From positions 62,001 to 126,000 of the forward strand of contig NZ_JADEYP010000008.1 in the NCBI RefSeq assembly GCF_020295405.1: a stretch of DNA of 64,000 nucleotides, written 5' to 3'. The translations under genes were made by a program, and so were the position numbers. Within the stretch, counting starts at the first letter, position 1; every line of letters begins with the position of its first letter. Origin of the DNA: Sphingobacterium bovistauri. GTDB lineage: Bacteria; Bacteroidota; Bacteroidia; Sphingobacteriales; Sphingobacteriaceae. Shown in pieces: positions 49,826 to 59,431 of this stretch. The notes under the pieces were generated by a model that made no database searches, was not told the origin of the DNA, and saw nothing but the letters and a program-made list of their open reading frames with translations.

Positions 49826-52141
49826 ATGATTCTAAAATTCTATATTTTCTTTTCCTTGTTAATTTTTGCTGTTTACGACACGTCAATAGCGCAGTCAATC
49901 CAAGATTATAATGTGAAATGGACTTCTCAAAGCAATAATTCTTCTGAATCAATGCCTGTTGGGGGAGGAGATATCGGTGTTAACCTTTGGGTAGAAAAGG
50001 GTCAAGTTTATCTTTATCTTGGTAAAACAGGAGCTTTCGATGAGAATAATACCTTACTTAAGTTGGGACGTATTAAATTGGATTTGTTACCAAATCCATT
50101 TGCTGGAAAGTCCTTTTCTCAAGAGCTTGTATTGCATAAAGGGCATGCTACAATATCAGCGGAACACAATGGCAATAAAGTGGATATATTGGTTTTTGTA
50201 GATGTGTTTCGTCCGAATATCCATATTGAAGTTAAATCACTAAAAAATATCCATTTAAAAGCAGCCTACGAATCATGGAGATATAAAGATCTTTTCCCTG
50301 AAAAAAGAGAGAATAACATGAATTCTTGGAAATGGGCACCTCCACACAAGGTCATCACACATAAGGACAGCATCAGAGTCGTTAACAACGAGATTCACTT
50401 TTACCATCAAAATAAAAGTCACACAGTGTTTGACATTGTGGTAAAACAGCAGAAAATGGATAGTGTAAAAGACTCATTATATAATCCATTACAAAATCTT
50501 ATTTCGGGAGGTATTTTAAAAGGTAGTAATTTAGAATTTGTATCTACCACAAATGGTAAATATATGGATACAGATTATAAGTCTTGGGTTTTATCTAGTA
50601 AGAAGGAAGCAAAGAGACATAATTTACTAGTTGTTCTGTTTGTAGATAAATCAAAAGATATTTCTTCTTGGTTTTCAAAACTAGCTGAAAGAGCAGCCTA
50701 TAAAACATCGATTGTTGAAGTAAAAAAGCAGAACGAACAGTGGTGGCACAATTTCTGGCAGCGTAGCCACATTATAATACGACCTAAGGAAAAATCAGCG
50801 TATTCTGAAGCTTGGCAGGTCGGTAGAAATTATCAATTGTTTAGGTACATGCTGGCATGTAATGCATATGGAGATTACCCGACAAAGTTTAATGGCGGTT
50901 TATTCACTTATGATCCTTCATCTATCAATAATGACTTTAAATTCACCCCTGATTTTAGGAATTGGGGAGGAGGTACGCATACAGCACAAAACCAACGATT
51001 AGTGTATTGGCCTATGTTAAAGAGTGGTGATTTTGATATGATGCCCTCACAATTTAAGTTTTATCAACGAATTCAAAAAAATGCTGAATTACGTTCAAAG
51101 GTATATTGGGGACACTTGGGAGCTAGTTTTACAGAACAAATTGAAAATTTTGGCTTACCAAATCCAGCTGAATATAATTGGAAAAGACCCGAAAGCTTCG
51201 ATCCTGGTATAGAATATAATGCATGGTTAGAACATCAATGGGATACTGTTTTAGAATTTTGTATGATGATGCTCGAATTAGAATCATATAATAATGAAGA
51301 CGTTTCAGCGTATATTCCTTTTGTAATGAGTAGTATTCAATTTTTTGATGAACATTATCAGTTTAGAGCTAGACAATTGGGAAATAAGGCTTTGAATGAG
51401 AAGGGGCATTTAATTTTTTATCCTGGATCTTCAGCCGAGACATACAAAATGGCATATAATGCTTCAACAACTATAGCTGCATTGCAAGGGGTCACTCAAA
51501 AGTTAGTTTCATTAGATACTTCAGTACTTAAAAATAGCGATCGTGCGTATTTACAAAACTTCTTGAAAAAAATACCTCCTTTACCAAAGCGCATATTAGA
51601 TGGGAAAGAAATGCTAGCTCCAGCAGAAATTTGGGCTAGAGTAAATAATACCGAAGCGCCGCAGCTATATGGGGTATATCCTTGGGGATTTTATGGTGTC
51701 GGTAAGCCAGATATTGATATAGCTATCAATACCTATAAATATGATACAGATCTATTGAAATTTCGCAGTCATGTTGGTTGGAAACAAGATAATATTTTCG
51801 CGGCGCGACTTGGTCTTACGGATGAAGCAAAGAAATATACTACACTAAAATTAAAGGATTCAGAAAGAAGATTTCCTACGTTTTGGGGGCCAGGTTTTGA
51901 CTGGGTTCCAGATCATAATTGGGGGGGATCAGGAATGATTGGTCTGCAGGAGATGTTATTACAAACTAATGATGATAAGATATTATTATTTCCAGCTTGG
52001 CCAAAGGATTGGGATGTTGACTTCAAACTTCATGCATCACAAAATGCAACTGTCTCTGGTAGACTTATAGATGGTGTTGTAAAAGATTTAGTCGTATTAC
52101 CTAAAGAAAGATTAAAAGACGTTCAAATTTGTCTTAACTAA
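49826..52141 (+). CDS. DUF5703-type, GH95-like (alpha/alpha)6 protein
   Basis: 771 residues with a signal ending near SIAQ. The N-terminal beta domain has SESMPVGGGDIGVNLWVEKG, reminiscent of the LPIGNGRLG start of GH95 and matching DUF5703-type proteins. The middle and C-terminal parts are an (alpha/alpha)6 barrel with WQVGRNYQLFRYMLACNAYGDYP, KFNGGLFTYDP, YPGSSAETYKMAYNAS and WGPGFDWVPDHNWGGSG. No characterised activity is known to me for this family; the acidic residues in SSAETY and in the FDWVPDH stretch are possible catalytic candidates. It ends the glycosidase run, 22 bases after the acetylesterase. A glycoside hydrolase role is inferred from fold and neighbours. Confidence 0.6.
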   Translation: MILKFYIFFSLLIFAVYDTSIAQSIQDYNVKWTSQSNNSSESMPVGGGDIGVNLWVEKGQVYLYLGKTGAFDENNTLLKLGRIKLDLLPNPFAGKSFSQELVLHKGHATISAEHNGNKVDILVFVDVFRPNIHIEVKSLKNIHLKAAYESWRYKDLFPEKRENNMNSWKWAPPHKVITHKDSIRVVNNEIHFYHQNKSHTVFDIVVKQQKMDSVKDSLYNPLQNLISGGILKGSNLEFVSTTNGKYMDTDYKSWVLSSKKEAKRHNLLVVLFVDKSKDISSWFSKLAERAAYKTSIVEVKKQNEQWWHNFWQRSHIIIRPKEKSAYSEAWQVGRNYQLFRYMLACNAYGDYPTKFNGGLFTYDPSSINNDFKFTPDFRNWGGGTHTAQNQRLVYWPMLKSGDFDMMPSQFKFYQRIQKNAELRSKVYWGHLGASFTEQIENFGLPNPAEYNWKRPESFDPGIEYNAWLEHQWDTVLEFCMMMLELESYNNEDVSAYIPFVMSSIQFFDEHYQFRARQLGNKALNEKGHLIFYPGSSAETYKMAYNASTTIAALQGVTQKLVSLDTSVLKNSDRAYLQNFLKKIPPLPKRILDGKEMLAPAEIWARVNNTEAPQLYGVYPWGFYGVGKPDIDIAINTYKYDTDLLKFRSHVGWKQDNIFAARLGLTDEAKKYTTLKLKDSERRFPTFWGPGFDWVPDHNWGGSGMIGLQEMLLQTNDDKILLFPAWPKDWDVDFKLHASQNATVSGRLIDGVVKDLVVLPKERLKDVQICLN

Positions 52142-52210
52142 AGTAGATTTACTACGAAGACAATTAAAATTTGATTGGAAATAAGTTTTGCAATTTATTT
52201 TGCATAGCAC

Positions 52211-52262
52211 AAAAAAATACCCCATTAGAATAGTTTTAATTGATAAACTACTTAATGGGGTA
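52211..52262 (-). terminator. Intrinsic terminator of the minus-strand dehydrogenase gene
   Basis: TACCCCATTA at 52218-52227 is inverted at 52253-52262, and the plus strand has seven A at 52211-52217, giving a T-run after the hairpin for minus-strand transcription. The stem begins 11 bases beyond the dehydrogenase stop. It may also slow plus-strand transcripts from the preceding run. Confidence 0.75.
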
Positions 52263-52273
52263 ATTGATAATTA

Positions 52274-53284
52274 TTAAAACTCAATAACAGTCTTTATTCC
52301 AGATTTTAGTACTTCAGGACTTTCGCTTAGATATTCACGAGCATCTTTAAATTTCACTCTTTTGGTAATAAAATCATCAGGCTTTAACAACTTATTTTGA
52401 AATTTGAATATAATATCGTTGAAGTCGTCTTTAACAGCATTCCTGCTACTCATTAATGTACCTTCACGCTTGTGGAATTCGGGATGACTAAAGACGATAT
52501 CTTGATTTTGAATACCTACTAACACGTATCTGCCTCCGTGAGCCATATAATTAAAAGCCTTATTAATTATCTGTACATTCCCACTAGCATCAAAAATTAA
52601 TGTAGGCATATCGCCTTTGGTAATATTTGTCAAATTAGCATCTATATCATCACCCAATGGATTAAGCGTATAATCTGCACCTAATCGTTTGGCATGTGCT
52701 AATCGAGAGGAATCAACATCCATTGCGATTATTTTTGCACCACTTAATTTTGCTAACTTAATAATACCTAATCCAATAGTCCCAGCGCCTATTACAAAAA
52801 CAAACTCTCCAGGTATGATTTGAGCTCTCCTAATAGCATGTGCACCAATAGCCAAAGGCTCTACCAAAACCAACTGATCATACGACATGCCTTTTGTGGT
52901 AATTAAAGCTGCAGTCGGCACAACAATATACTCACACATCGCGCCATCTATATGTACACCCAATACTTTCATATCTGTAGCACAATTTGGTTTTCCCATT
53001 TTTGATGCGATATCAATGCCTTGTGTCAAATAAGGAATTACTGTTACCTTATCACCTGGTGATAAATTTGCAGCATCCCCCTCGACGTATTCAGCAGCGA
53101 TTTCGTGTCCCAAGACCCTTGGATATGTAAAATATGGTTGTTTGCCCGCAATGGCATGGATATCCGTTCCACATACACCTATTCTTTTGATTTTGAGTAA
53201 TGATTCTCCTTTTTTAGGTGTAGGAATTACTTGTTCGGTAAAGTTTAGTTTATTTGGCGTTTCACACACTAGGACTTTCATCAT
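52274..53284 (-). CDS. Zinc-type (MDR) alcohol/polyol dehydrogenase
   Basis: 336 residues, cytosolic. It resembles RspB/L-galactonate-5-dehydrogenase-type MDR enzymes: IGVCGTDIHAIAGKQPYFTYP and VLGHEIAAE give the catalytic-zinc Cys, His and Glu, VLVEPLAIGAHAI follows, and FVIGAGTIGLGIIKLAKLSG is the NAD-binding motif, with an acidic MDVDSS after it. It should oxidise a sugar alcohol, aldonate or similar secondary alcohol. The structural-zinc lobe is unusual: in PYLTQGIDIASKMGKPNC only the last of the four usual Cys remains. It is transcribed against all its neighbours and has its own terminator. A role in catabolism of a deoxy-sugar or aldonate is inference. Confidence 0.88.
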   Translation of the reverse strand: MMKVLVCETPNKLNFTEQVIPTPKKGESLLKIKRIGVCGTDIHAIAGKQPYFTYPRVLGHEIAAEYVEGDAANLSPGDKVTVIPYLTQGIDIASKMGKPNCATDMKVLGVHIDGAMCEYIVVPTAALITTKGMSYDQLVLVEPLAIGAHAIRRAQIIPGEFVFVIGAGTIGLGIIKLAKLSGAKIIAMDVDSSRLAHAKRLGADYTLNPLGDDIDANLTNITKGDMPTLIFDASGNVQIINKAFNYMAHGGRYVLVGIQNQDIVFSHPEFHKREGTLMSSRNAVKDDFNDIIFKFQNKLLKPDDFITKRVKFKDAREYLSESPEVLKSGIKTVIEF

Positions 53285-53598
53285 ACTATTCTAAAAATTT
53301 TATCCATAATAAGTATACATTAATTGCAAACCCAAATCTCCTTAAAAAAAATGCAATTATTAAACTTAAAACACGAAATCGTTGCCAAAATATTATAGTC
53401 AAAGTCTCATTTCTATACTCCATCTGAATGTGTTTTAAGTTGATTATTGATCGCTAAAAGACCAAAGCATGATTAAGGATAATATTGTATAAAGATCCGC
53501 TAATTACCAATACTGTATGAAGCATGATTTTCACTTTATTTGAAAAAGTGATAACCAATAAAAAATAGTAACAAACATTATTTTTTAAAAGATATTTT
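53285..53598. promoter_or_regulatory. Divergent intergenic region between dehydrogenase and hydrolase genes
   Basis: This 314-base A/T-rich stretch holds no gene. It has an inverted repeat TAATTGCA/TGCAATTA (53321-53328 and 53352-53359) near the dehydrogenase start, a direct repeat AAGCATGATT (53465-53474 and 53520-53529), and a dyad TCACTTT/AAAGTGA (53531-53537 and 53545-53551) around an imperfect -7 box TTTATTTG at 53535-53542. These could be operator and promoter sites, but none is a strong match. Confidence 0.4.
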
Positions 53599-56334
53599 AT
53601 GAAAGGCTTATTTGTGATATTAGCGTTCTTAAACTTAATGCCAATAAGTTTATTGTCTGCTAATTATGATATATATTATTCCAAAATAGGAATAAGGAAT
53701 TCGGATCGTTTTGATTATGCAATTAGTAAGTTTAATAATGCAACAGGATTTAGAAGTGCAAAAGAATATACATCCAATATTAAGTTATCTAAAAATAATA
53801 TTTATATAGGATTAGCATCATCTATACAATCCTCAAAATTTCCTGCTATATCTTCAAAACTAGCCTTGTTAGATAAACCAGAGTCATTTGTGTTGTTTAG
53901 ATCTAGTGTAAAAGAGCCATTATTCATTCTTGCTAAAGATGAATCTGGTGTATTATATGCTATCAATAAATTAATCACCGAAAAACTTTATTTAGAACAA
54001 ACTATTGATGTATTTGAGTCACCGGAGATGGTGCTTCGCGGTACAAGTATTGGTTTACAAAAGACGGAATATCTGCCTGGGCGTGATGTATATGAATATC
54101 CTTTTACCGAAGAATCTTTTCCGTGGTTCTATGATGAAAATCATTGGAAAAAATATCTTGACATGATGGAAGCTAATAAATACAATTCATTGTATTTATG
54201 GAATGGTCATCCATTTTCTTCTCTCGTCAAGCTAAAAGATTACCCCTATGCACTGGAAGTAGATGAAGCTACATTTGTTAAAAATGAGCAGATGTATAAT
54301 TTTATCGCAGAAGAGGCAAATAAAAGAGGTATATGGCTAATTCAAATGTTTTATAATATATTATTACCAAAGCCTTTTGCAGAAAAACATAACTTAAAAA
54401 CACAAGACCGTAATCGAGTAATAACACCTTTAATTGAAGATTATACACGTAAATCTATTGCTGCTTTTGTAGAAAAATACCCTAATGTTGGTTTATTGGT
54501 AACATTAGGTGAAGCTATGGAAGGTGTTGGTAATGATGATATATTATGGTTTACAAAAACAATAATACCGGGAGTAAAGGATGGTCTCAAAGCTAACAAT
54601 ATATCTATAGAACCACCAATAATACTACGAGCACACGATACCGATGCTGTAGCGGTAATGAATGCGTCTAAACCCATTTATAGTAATTTGTATACAATGG
54701 CAAAATATAATGGGGAAGCTCTGACGACGTATACACCAAGAGGTAAATGGGCAGAATTACATCAAAATCTTAGTAATATTGGTACCACTCACGTTCAAAA
54801 TGTTCATATTCTGGCTAATCTAGAACCTTTTAGATATGGATCGCCTGATTTTATTCAAAAATCTGTATATGCAATGCACGATATTTATAAATCAAAAGCT
54901 ATACATATTTATCCACAAGCTTCGTACTGGGACTGGCCATATACGGCAGACAAAATTGATGAAAGAATGCTGCAAGTTGATAGAGATTGGATGTGGTATA
55001 AAGCTTGGGCGAGATATAGCTGGAACCGTACCTATACTAAATCACAAGAAGAAGTCTTTTGGAGCAAAGCCATAGCAGAGCATTATGATATTTCTATAGA
55101 TGAAGGTAAGGCTTTATTAAAGGCTATTGAGGAAATTGGTGAAATTTCTCCCAAGATATTAAGACGTTTCGGTATTACCGATGGCAATAGGCAAACTTCT
55201 TCATTAGGAATGTTAATGACTCAATTGATTAATCCTTATCGATATGGTCTATTCACTTTATTGTACGAATCAGAAGCTCCTGAAGGAGAAATGGTAATTG
55301 AATATGCCGAAAAGCAGGCCAAAGGATCTCCTCATATAGGAGAAACTCCACTTCAGGTCGCTAAAGAGATAGTTACCCACGCTGAGAAGGCTGTAGAGTA
55401 CATTTCTATACTTAAAAAAGCGAATAGGAATCAGGAAGATTTTAAAAGATGGATTAATGACATACATATTCATCATACACTCGCAAAACATTATAGTTAT
55501 AAAGTGAATGCAGCTTTGACAATATTAAAATACAAGTATGATAAGGACATTAACATACTTAGAAGTTCACTACCTGATCTTAAGAAGAGTGTGGATGCAT
55601 ATAAGGAATTAGTTAATCTAACTAGTGATAACTATTTATATGCTAATAGTATGCAAACAAAGCAACGTAAGATTCCCATGCGCGGTATCGATGGGGAATT
55701 TAAACATTGGAAGGATTTATTACCAGTTTTTGAAAAGGAATATTTTAATTTCAAAACAAGTATAGATTCATTAGCAAAACTAAGTACTATAAGTGTCGTT
55801 AGTAAGGAAAAATACAATTCAGTAGATATTGATTTTGATACTAACGTTGAGTATGTTGAATTAAAAAAAGGAGCTAAAATTTTCAGTAATCAAGAGCTTG
55901 TAATTACACATTTACCTGAAGAACTTGTAGGTATAAAAGCTATTAGAACAAATTCTGAATTACAAAAAACAGAAGGTACTCACTTTACCTTTAATAATAC
56001 TAAGCCTATAAAGATTTTGGTAGGATTTTTTAAGAGTGAGGATAAAGTTTTTGCTCCAAAACCTGTATTGGAGATAGATGCTTCAGCAAATAACTATGGG
56101 CAAGCAGAAACAAAAATTAGAAATGCACTCAGAGTTCAATATATGCCAATGGTAGATATTCACACCTATAGTTTTTCCGTTGGAAAGAATGAATTGAAAA
56201 TTCCAAAAGGAGAATGTATTATTGTAGGAATTATTGATGATAACTACCTAAAAAACTCCTACAATGCTGATATAGATAATCAAGGTGATGAACTTGATGA
56301 TTTATTTGGTTATTTTAACGACACTAAACTATGA
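53599..56334 (+). CDS. Putative TIM-barrel glycoside hydrolase, family unassigned (GH67/GH20-like N-terminus)
   Basis: 911 residues with a signal ending near LLSAN. Residues about 25-140 look like the alpha/beta domain in front of GH20 and GH67 enzymes, ending in ESGVLYAINKLI. A TIM-barrel region follows: MVLRGTSIGLQ, WKKYLDMMEANKYNSLYLWNGHP, EEANKRGIWLIQMFYN, VGLLVTLGEAMEGVGNDD, ILRAHDTDAVAV and IHIYPQASYWDWPY. Then comes a long helical domain and a C-terminal beta domain. The acidic residues in LGEAMEG and AHDTD are candidate catalytic positions. It does not show GH115 or GH20 signatures, so no activity is claimed; alpha-glucuronidase-like action would fit the fold. It overlaps the next gene in an ATGA. 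Confidence 0.6.
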   Translation: MKGLFVILAFLNLMPISLLSANYDIYYSKIGIRNSDRFDYAISKFNNATGFRSAKEYTSNIKLSKNNIYIGLASSIQSSKFPAISSKLALLDKPESFVLFRSSVKEPLFILAKDESGVLYAINKLITEKLYLEQTIDVFESPEMVLRGTSIGLQKTEYLPGRDVYEYPFTEESFPWFYDENHWKKYLDMMEANKYNSLYLWNGHPFSSLVKLKDYPYALEVDEATFVKNEQMYNFIAEEANKRGIWLIQMFYNILLPKPFAEKHNLKTQDRNRVITPLIEDYTRKSIAAFVEKYPNVGLLVTLGEAMEGVGNDDILWFTKTIIPGVKDGLKANNISIEPPIILRAHDTDAVAVMNASKPIYSNLYTMAKYNGEALTTYTPRGKWAELHQNLSNIGTTHVQNVHILANLEPFRYGSPDFIQKSVYAMHDIYKSKAIHIYPQASYWDWPYTADKIDERMLQVDRDWMWYKAWARYSWNRTYTKSQEEVFWSKAIAEHYDISIDEGKALLKAIEEIGEISPKILRRFGITDGNRQTSSLGMLMTQLINPYRYGLFTLLYESEAPEGEMVIEYAEKQAKGSPHIGETPLQVAKEIVTHAEKAVEYISILKKANRNQEDFKRWINDIHIHHTLAKHYSYKVNAALTILKYKYDKDINILRSSLPDLKKSVDAYKELVNLTSDNYLYANSMQTKQRKIPMRGIDGEFKHWKDLLPVFEKEYFNFKTSIDSLAKLSTISVVSKEKYNSVDIDFDTNVEYVELKKGAKIFSNQELVITHLPEELVGIKAIRTNSELQKTEGTHFTFNNTKPIKILVGFFKSEDKVFAPKPVLEIDASANNYGQAETKIRNALRVQYMPMVDIHTYSFSVGKNELKIPKGECIIVGIIDDNYLKNSYNADIDNQGDELDDLFGYFNDTKL

Positions 56335-57869
56335 TAAAGAAACTTTTTATATTGTCAATTTGTTATTTGGCACCATGTTATGCCTTTTCACAGACAAATC
56401 TTACTGAAAAAATCGATAATTACGTCAGCAAATTTAATAGTCAAGATAATGAAGCTGTTGTAAATATGGTGCCTAATTCTAGGAGTGCTGAATGGCTTAA
56501 GCTCAATATTCCACTAGTAGATATACCTGATTCAGCTATCGAACAGACTTATTATTTTAGATGGTGGTCCTATAGAAAACACCTCAAGCAGACTCCTGAA
56601 GGAATCATCGTCACTGAATTTATTGAGCCAGTAAAACACGCTGGTAAATTCAATTCTATTAGCTGTGCCCTGGGGCACCATGTATACGAGGGGAGATGGC
56701 TGCGTAACAATGATTTTTTGAAAGAGTATATTGATTTTTGGTTTTACCATGCTGACCAAGGCCAATCCAGACCACGATTTCATCAGTTTAGTTCATGGAT
56801 AGCTGATGCTATGTTGCAATATTATAAAGTTGACAACGATAAGCATTATGTATTGAGTCGTCTTGATGATTTAGACCGTGACTTGGATACTTGGGAGAAG
56901 GAAAGGCTATTAGATAATGGACTTTTCTGGCAACATGATGTGAAAGATGGTATGGAAGAGTCTGTTTCTGGAGGGCGAAATGTCAAAAATATGAGACCTA
57001 CTATAAACAGTTATATGTATGCTAACGCTGCAGCTATGATAGAATTAGCTAAGCTGGCAGGGAGAACTGACCTCATTCAAAAATATGAAGCTAAATCTAA
57101 AACTTTCAAAAGTAATGTAATAGATTCTTTGTGGGATAATTCCGATAAGTTCTTTAAGACAAAACTAGAGAAGGGTCAATTGCATCATGCAAGAGAAGCT
57201 ATCGGCTTTATTCCATGGTATTTTAACATCGTACCTGATGCCCCAGAATATGCGCAAGCTTGGAAGCAAGTAAATGATCCAGATGGTTTCAATGGACAAT
57301 GGGGGCTAACAACTGCAGAACGTAGAGAGCCTACTTTCCAAACAAGAGGGACCGGGAGAAGTTGTGAATGGGATGGACCGATTTGGCCTTTTGCTAGTTC
57401 ACAAACCTTGAAAGGAATGTCAAACTTCTTAGTCAATTATAAAAATAACGCCGGTATTACGAAAGCTGATTTCTACAATCAAGTTGCTAAATATGCGAAA
57501 TCCCATGTGATGAATGGTAAATCCTATGTAGGCGAATATCAAGACGACAAATCGGGCTATTGGCTAAAAGGTGATGATCCTAGAAGTAAATTTTATAATC
57601 ACTCGACCTATGCTGATGTGATAATAAATGATTTATTAGGGTTTAAACCTTCATTAGACAATTCGTTTTCGTTAAATCCATTAATACCTGAAGGTACTTG
57701 GGACTACTTCGCTTTAGAAAACCTAAGATACAAAGGAAGGGACATCAATATTTATTGGGACAAAGCAGGCCTACGTTACCAAAAAGGAAAGGGGCTTAAA
57801 ATATTCGTGGATGGCGAATTAATATCTTCTTCATCATCACTAAAAGACATTAAAATTAAACTTAAATAA
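56331..57869 (+). CDS. MGH1-like (GH63-related) (alpha/alpha)6 glycosidase
   Basis: 512 residues with a signal ending near AFSQ. The fold is an (alpha/alpha)6 barrel of the mannosylglycerate-hydrolase-like/GH63-related kind: FYHADQGQSRPRFHQFSSWIADAMLQYY, NGLFWQHDVKDGMEESVSGG, RPTINSYMYANAAAMIELAKLAGR, and CEWDGPIWPFASSQTLKGM. Candidate catalytic acids are in DVKDGMEES and in the WDGPIWPF region. A C-terminal beta extension (GRDINIYWDKAGLRYQKG) follows. The substrate is unknown. The four-base ATGA overlap with the TIM-barrel gene suggests the two act on the same glycan. It is followed 2 bases later by GH28. Confidence 0.72.
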   Translation: MIKKLFILSICYLAPCYAFSQTNLTEKIDNYVSKFNSQDNEAVVNMVPNSRSAEWLKLNIPLVDIPDSAIEQTYYFRWWSYRKHLKQTPEGIIVTEFIEPVKHAGKFNSISCALGHHVYEGRWLRNNDFLKEYIDFWFYHADQGQSRPRFHQFSSWIADAMLQYYKVDNDKHYVLSRLDDLDRDLDTWEKERLLDNGLFWQHDVKDGMEESVSGGRNVKNMRPTINSYMYANAAAMIELAKLAGRTDLIQKYEAKSKTFKSNVIDSLWDNSDKFFKTKLEKGQLHHAREAIGFIPWYFNIVPDAPEYAQAWKQVNDPDGFNGQWGLTTAERREPTFQTRGTGRSCEWDGPIWPFASSQTLKGMSNFLVNYKNNAGITKADFYNQVAKYAKSHVMNGKSYVGEYQDDKSGYWLKGDDPRSKFYNHSTYADVIINDLLGFKPSLDNSFSLNPLIPEGTWDYFALENLRYKGRDINIYWDKAGLRYQKGKGLKIFVDGELISSSSSLKDIKIKLK

Positions 57870-57871
57870 GA

Positions 57872-59431
57872 ATGAAATTTTACTATTTAAATTTGTTACT
57901 GCTTAGTTTGCTATTCAGTAATATCACATTAGCTCAACATACAATAAATGTTCTTGATTTGGGTGCTAAGAACGATAGCACAGGCCTGAATACAGACGTG
58001 ATTCGTAAAGCGATTTTGCAGGCTTCATCCAAAGGTGGTGGTACTGTATATTTCCCTGCTGGTAAATATATTACAGGACCTATTCACATGAAGAGTAATA
58101 TAACATTATTCATTGATGCGGGGGCCGAATTGCACTTTAGTGATAATTTCGATCATTATCTACCCATGGTAGAGTCGCGTTGGGAAGGTACAGAAGTAAC
58201 TAACTTTTCTCCATTTATCTATGGTACAGATCTTGAGAATATTGCTATTGTAGGTAGGGGCAAAATCGATGGACATGGCAAGAATTGGTGGAAGTTTTCT
58301 GAAGTAGATGTTAGAAATGGACTGCAGAATAGCAAGTGGCAATTAGAGTTCAAACGCCTAAATAAAGATGTTTTAGCACCAGATTTGCCAGGCTGGGTTG
58401 AACGAGGATTTTTACGTCCACCATTTATTCAATTTTTAAGATGTAATAATCTTCAAATTAAAGATATAACAATTGTTAATTCACCTTTTTGGACCATCAA
58501 TCCTCAATATTGTGAAAATGTATTGATTGACGGTATCACTATTAATAATCCACCGTCGCCTAATTCGGATGGAATAAATCCTGAATCTTGTCGTAATGTT
58601 CGTATTGCCAACTCATTTATTTCAGTAGGTGATGATTGTATCACGATCAAATCTGGTAAAGACCGCTCAGGAAGAAAAGTTAATATCCCAGCGGAAAATT
58701 ACACGATTACCAATTGTACGATGATGAGAGGTCATGGTGGTGTTGTAATTGGTAGCGAGATGTCTGGTGGTGTTAAAAATATAGTTATTTCAAATTGTAT
58801 ATTTGATGGTACAGATAGAGGTATCCGTATGAAGACTGCGCGTGGTCGTGGTGGTGTAGTAGAAAATGTACGTGTAAGTAATATAGTAATGCGTAATATT
58901 CGTGATCAAGCCATCGTATTAGATATGCGATATGCTAAAGGTGATCAAGAGCCAGTTTCCGAACGTACACCTAAGTTCAAAGATATATTTATCAGTAATG
59001 TTGCGGGGAGTACCAATCGTGTAGCACGTATTTCAGGGTTAGAAGAGATGCCAATTGAAAATATAAGCTTGAGTAATATTAATATGCAAGCAACATCTGG
59101 TATATTAGTAGAGTATGCTCGCAAAATTTCACTTTACGATATACAAATTGACGTGCACAATACGCCAACCATTCAAGCTTCTAATGCTGAATTTTTAGAT
59201 ATTCAAAAGATTCAAAACTATAATGTGAACAACCAAAAATCTCATATACAGTTAGAAAACGTAAGTCAAGTTAATATTTCAAACAATTTCCCTTTCAAAT
59301 CATCTACGTTCTTAGAATTGCTTGGTAGTGAGAATAAACAAATAACTGTTCACAACAACAATTTAAAAAATACAACTAAAGTTACTCAAGGAAATACACA
59401 ACAAGTTACACTGAGCAACAACATTCAATAA
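57872..59431 (+). CDS. GH28 polygalacturonase-family enzyme (second)
   Basis: 519 residues with a Sec signal (ending near ITLAQ) and no lipobox, so periplasmic or secreted, unlike the lipoprotein GH28 at 4140. It starts with the pectate-type INVLDLGAKNDSTGLNTDVIRKAI and keeps all catalytic motifs: Asp233 in NSDGIN, Asp254/Asp255 in GDDC, His288 in GHGG, and Arg319/Lys321 in RGIRMKTARGRGG. It probably removes galacturonate from oligogalacturonides or rhamnogalacturonan. It has an N-rich C-terminal tail of extra coils (VSQVNISNNFPF and repeats of NN) that may extend the helix. The following GH95 gene begins directly after its stop. Confidence 0.92.
   Translation: MKFYYLNLLLLSLLFSNITLAQHTINVLDLGAKNDSTGLNTDVIRKAILQASSKGGGTVYFPAGKYITGPIHMKSNITLFIDAGAELHFSDNFDHYLPMVESRWEGTEVTNFSPFIYGTDLENIAIVGRGKIDGHGKNWWKFSEVDVRNGLQNSKWQLEFKRLNKDVLAPDLPGWVERGFLRPPFIQFLRCNNLQIKDITIVNSPFWTINPQYCENVLIDGITINNPPSPNSDGINPESCRNVRIANSFISVGDDCITIKSGKDRSGRKVNIPAENYTITNCTMMRGHGGVVIGSEMSGGVKNIVISNCIFDGTDRGIRMKTARGRGGVVENVRVSNIVMRNIRDQAIVLDMRYAKGDQEPVSERTPKFKDIFISNVAGSTNRVARISGLEEMPIENISLSNINMQATSGILVEYARKISLYDIQIDVHNTPTIQASNAEFLDIQKIQNYNVNNQKSHIQLENVSQVNISNNFPFKSSTFLELLGSENKQITVHNNNLKNTTKVTQGNTQQVTLSNNIQ

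Noticed and set aside
53531-53551. Promoter and operator dyad before the TIM-barrel hydrolase
   Set aside because: TTTATTTG misses the consensus at the second base and the dyad arms are only 7 bases, so it is mentioned but not called as a separate feature.
53599-56334. GH115 alpha-glucuronidase assignment
   Set aside because: Size is similar, but I cannot recognise GH115 motifs; the N-terminal domain looks more GH67/GH20-like, so the family is left open.
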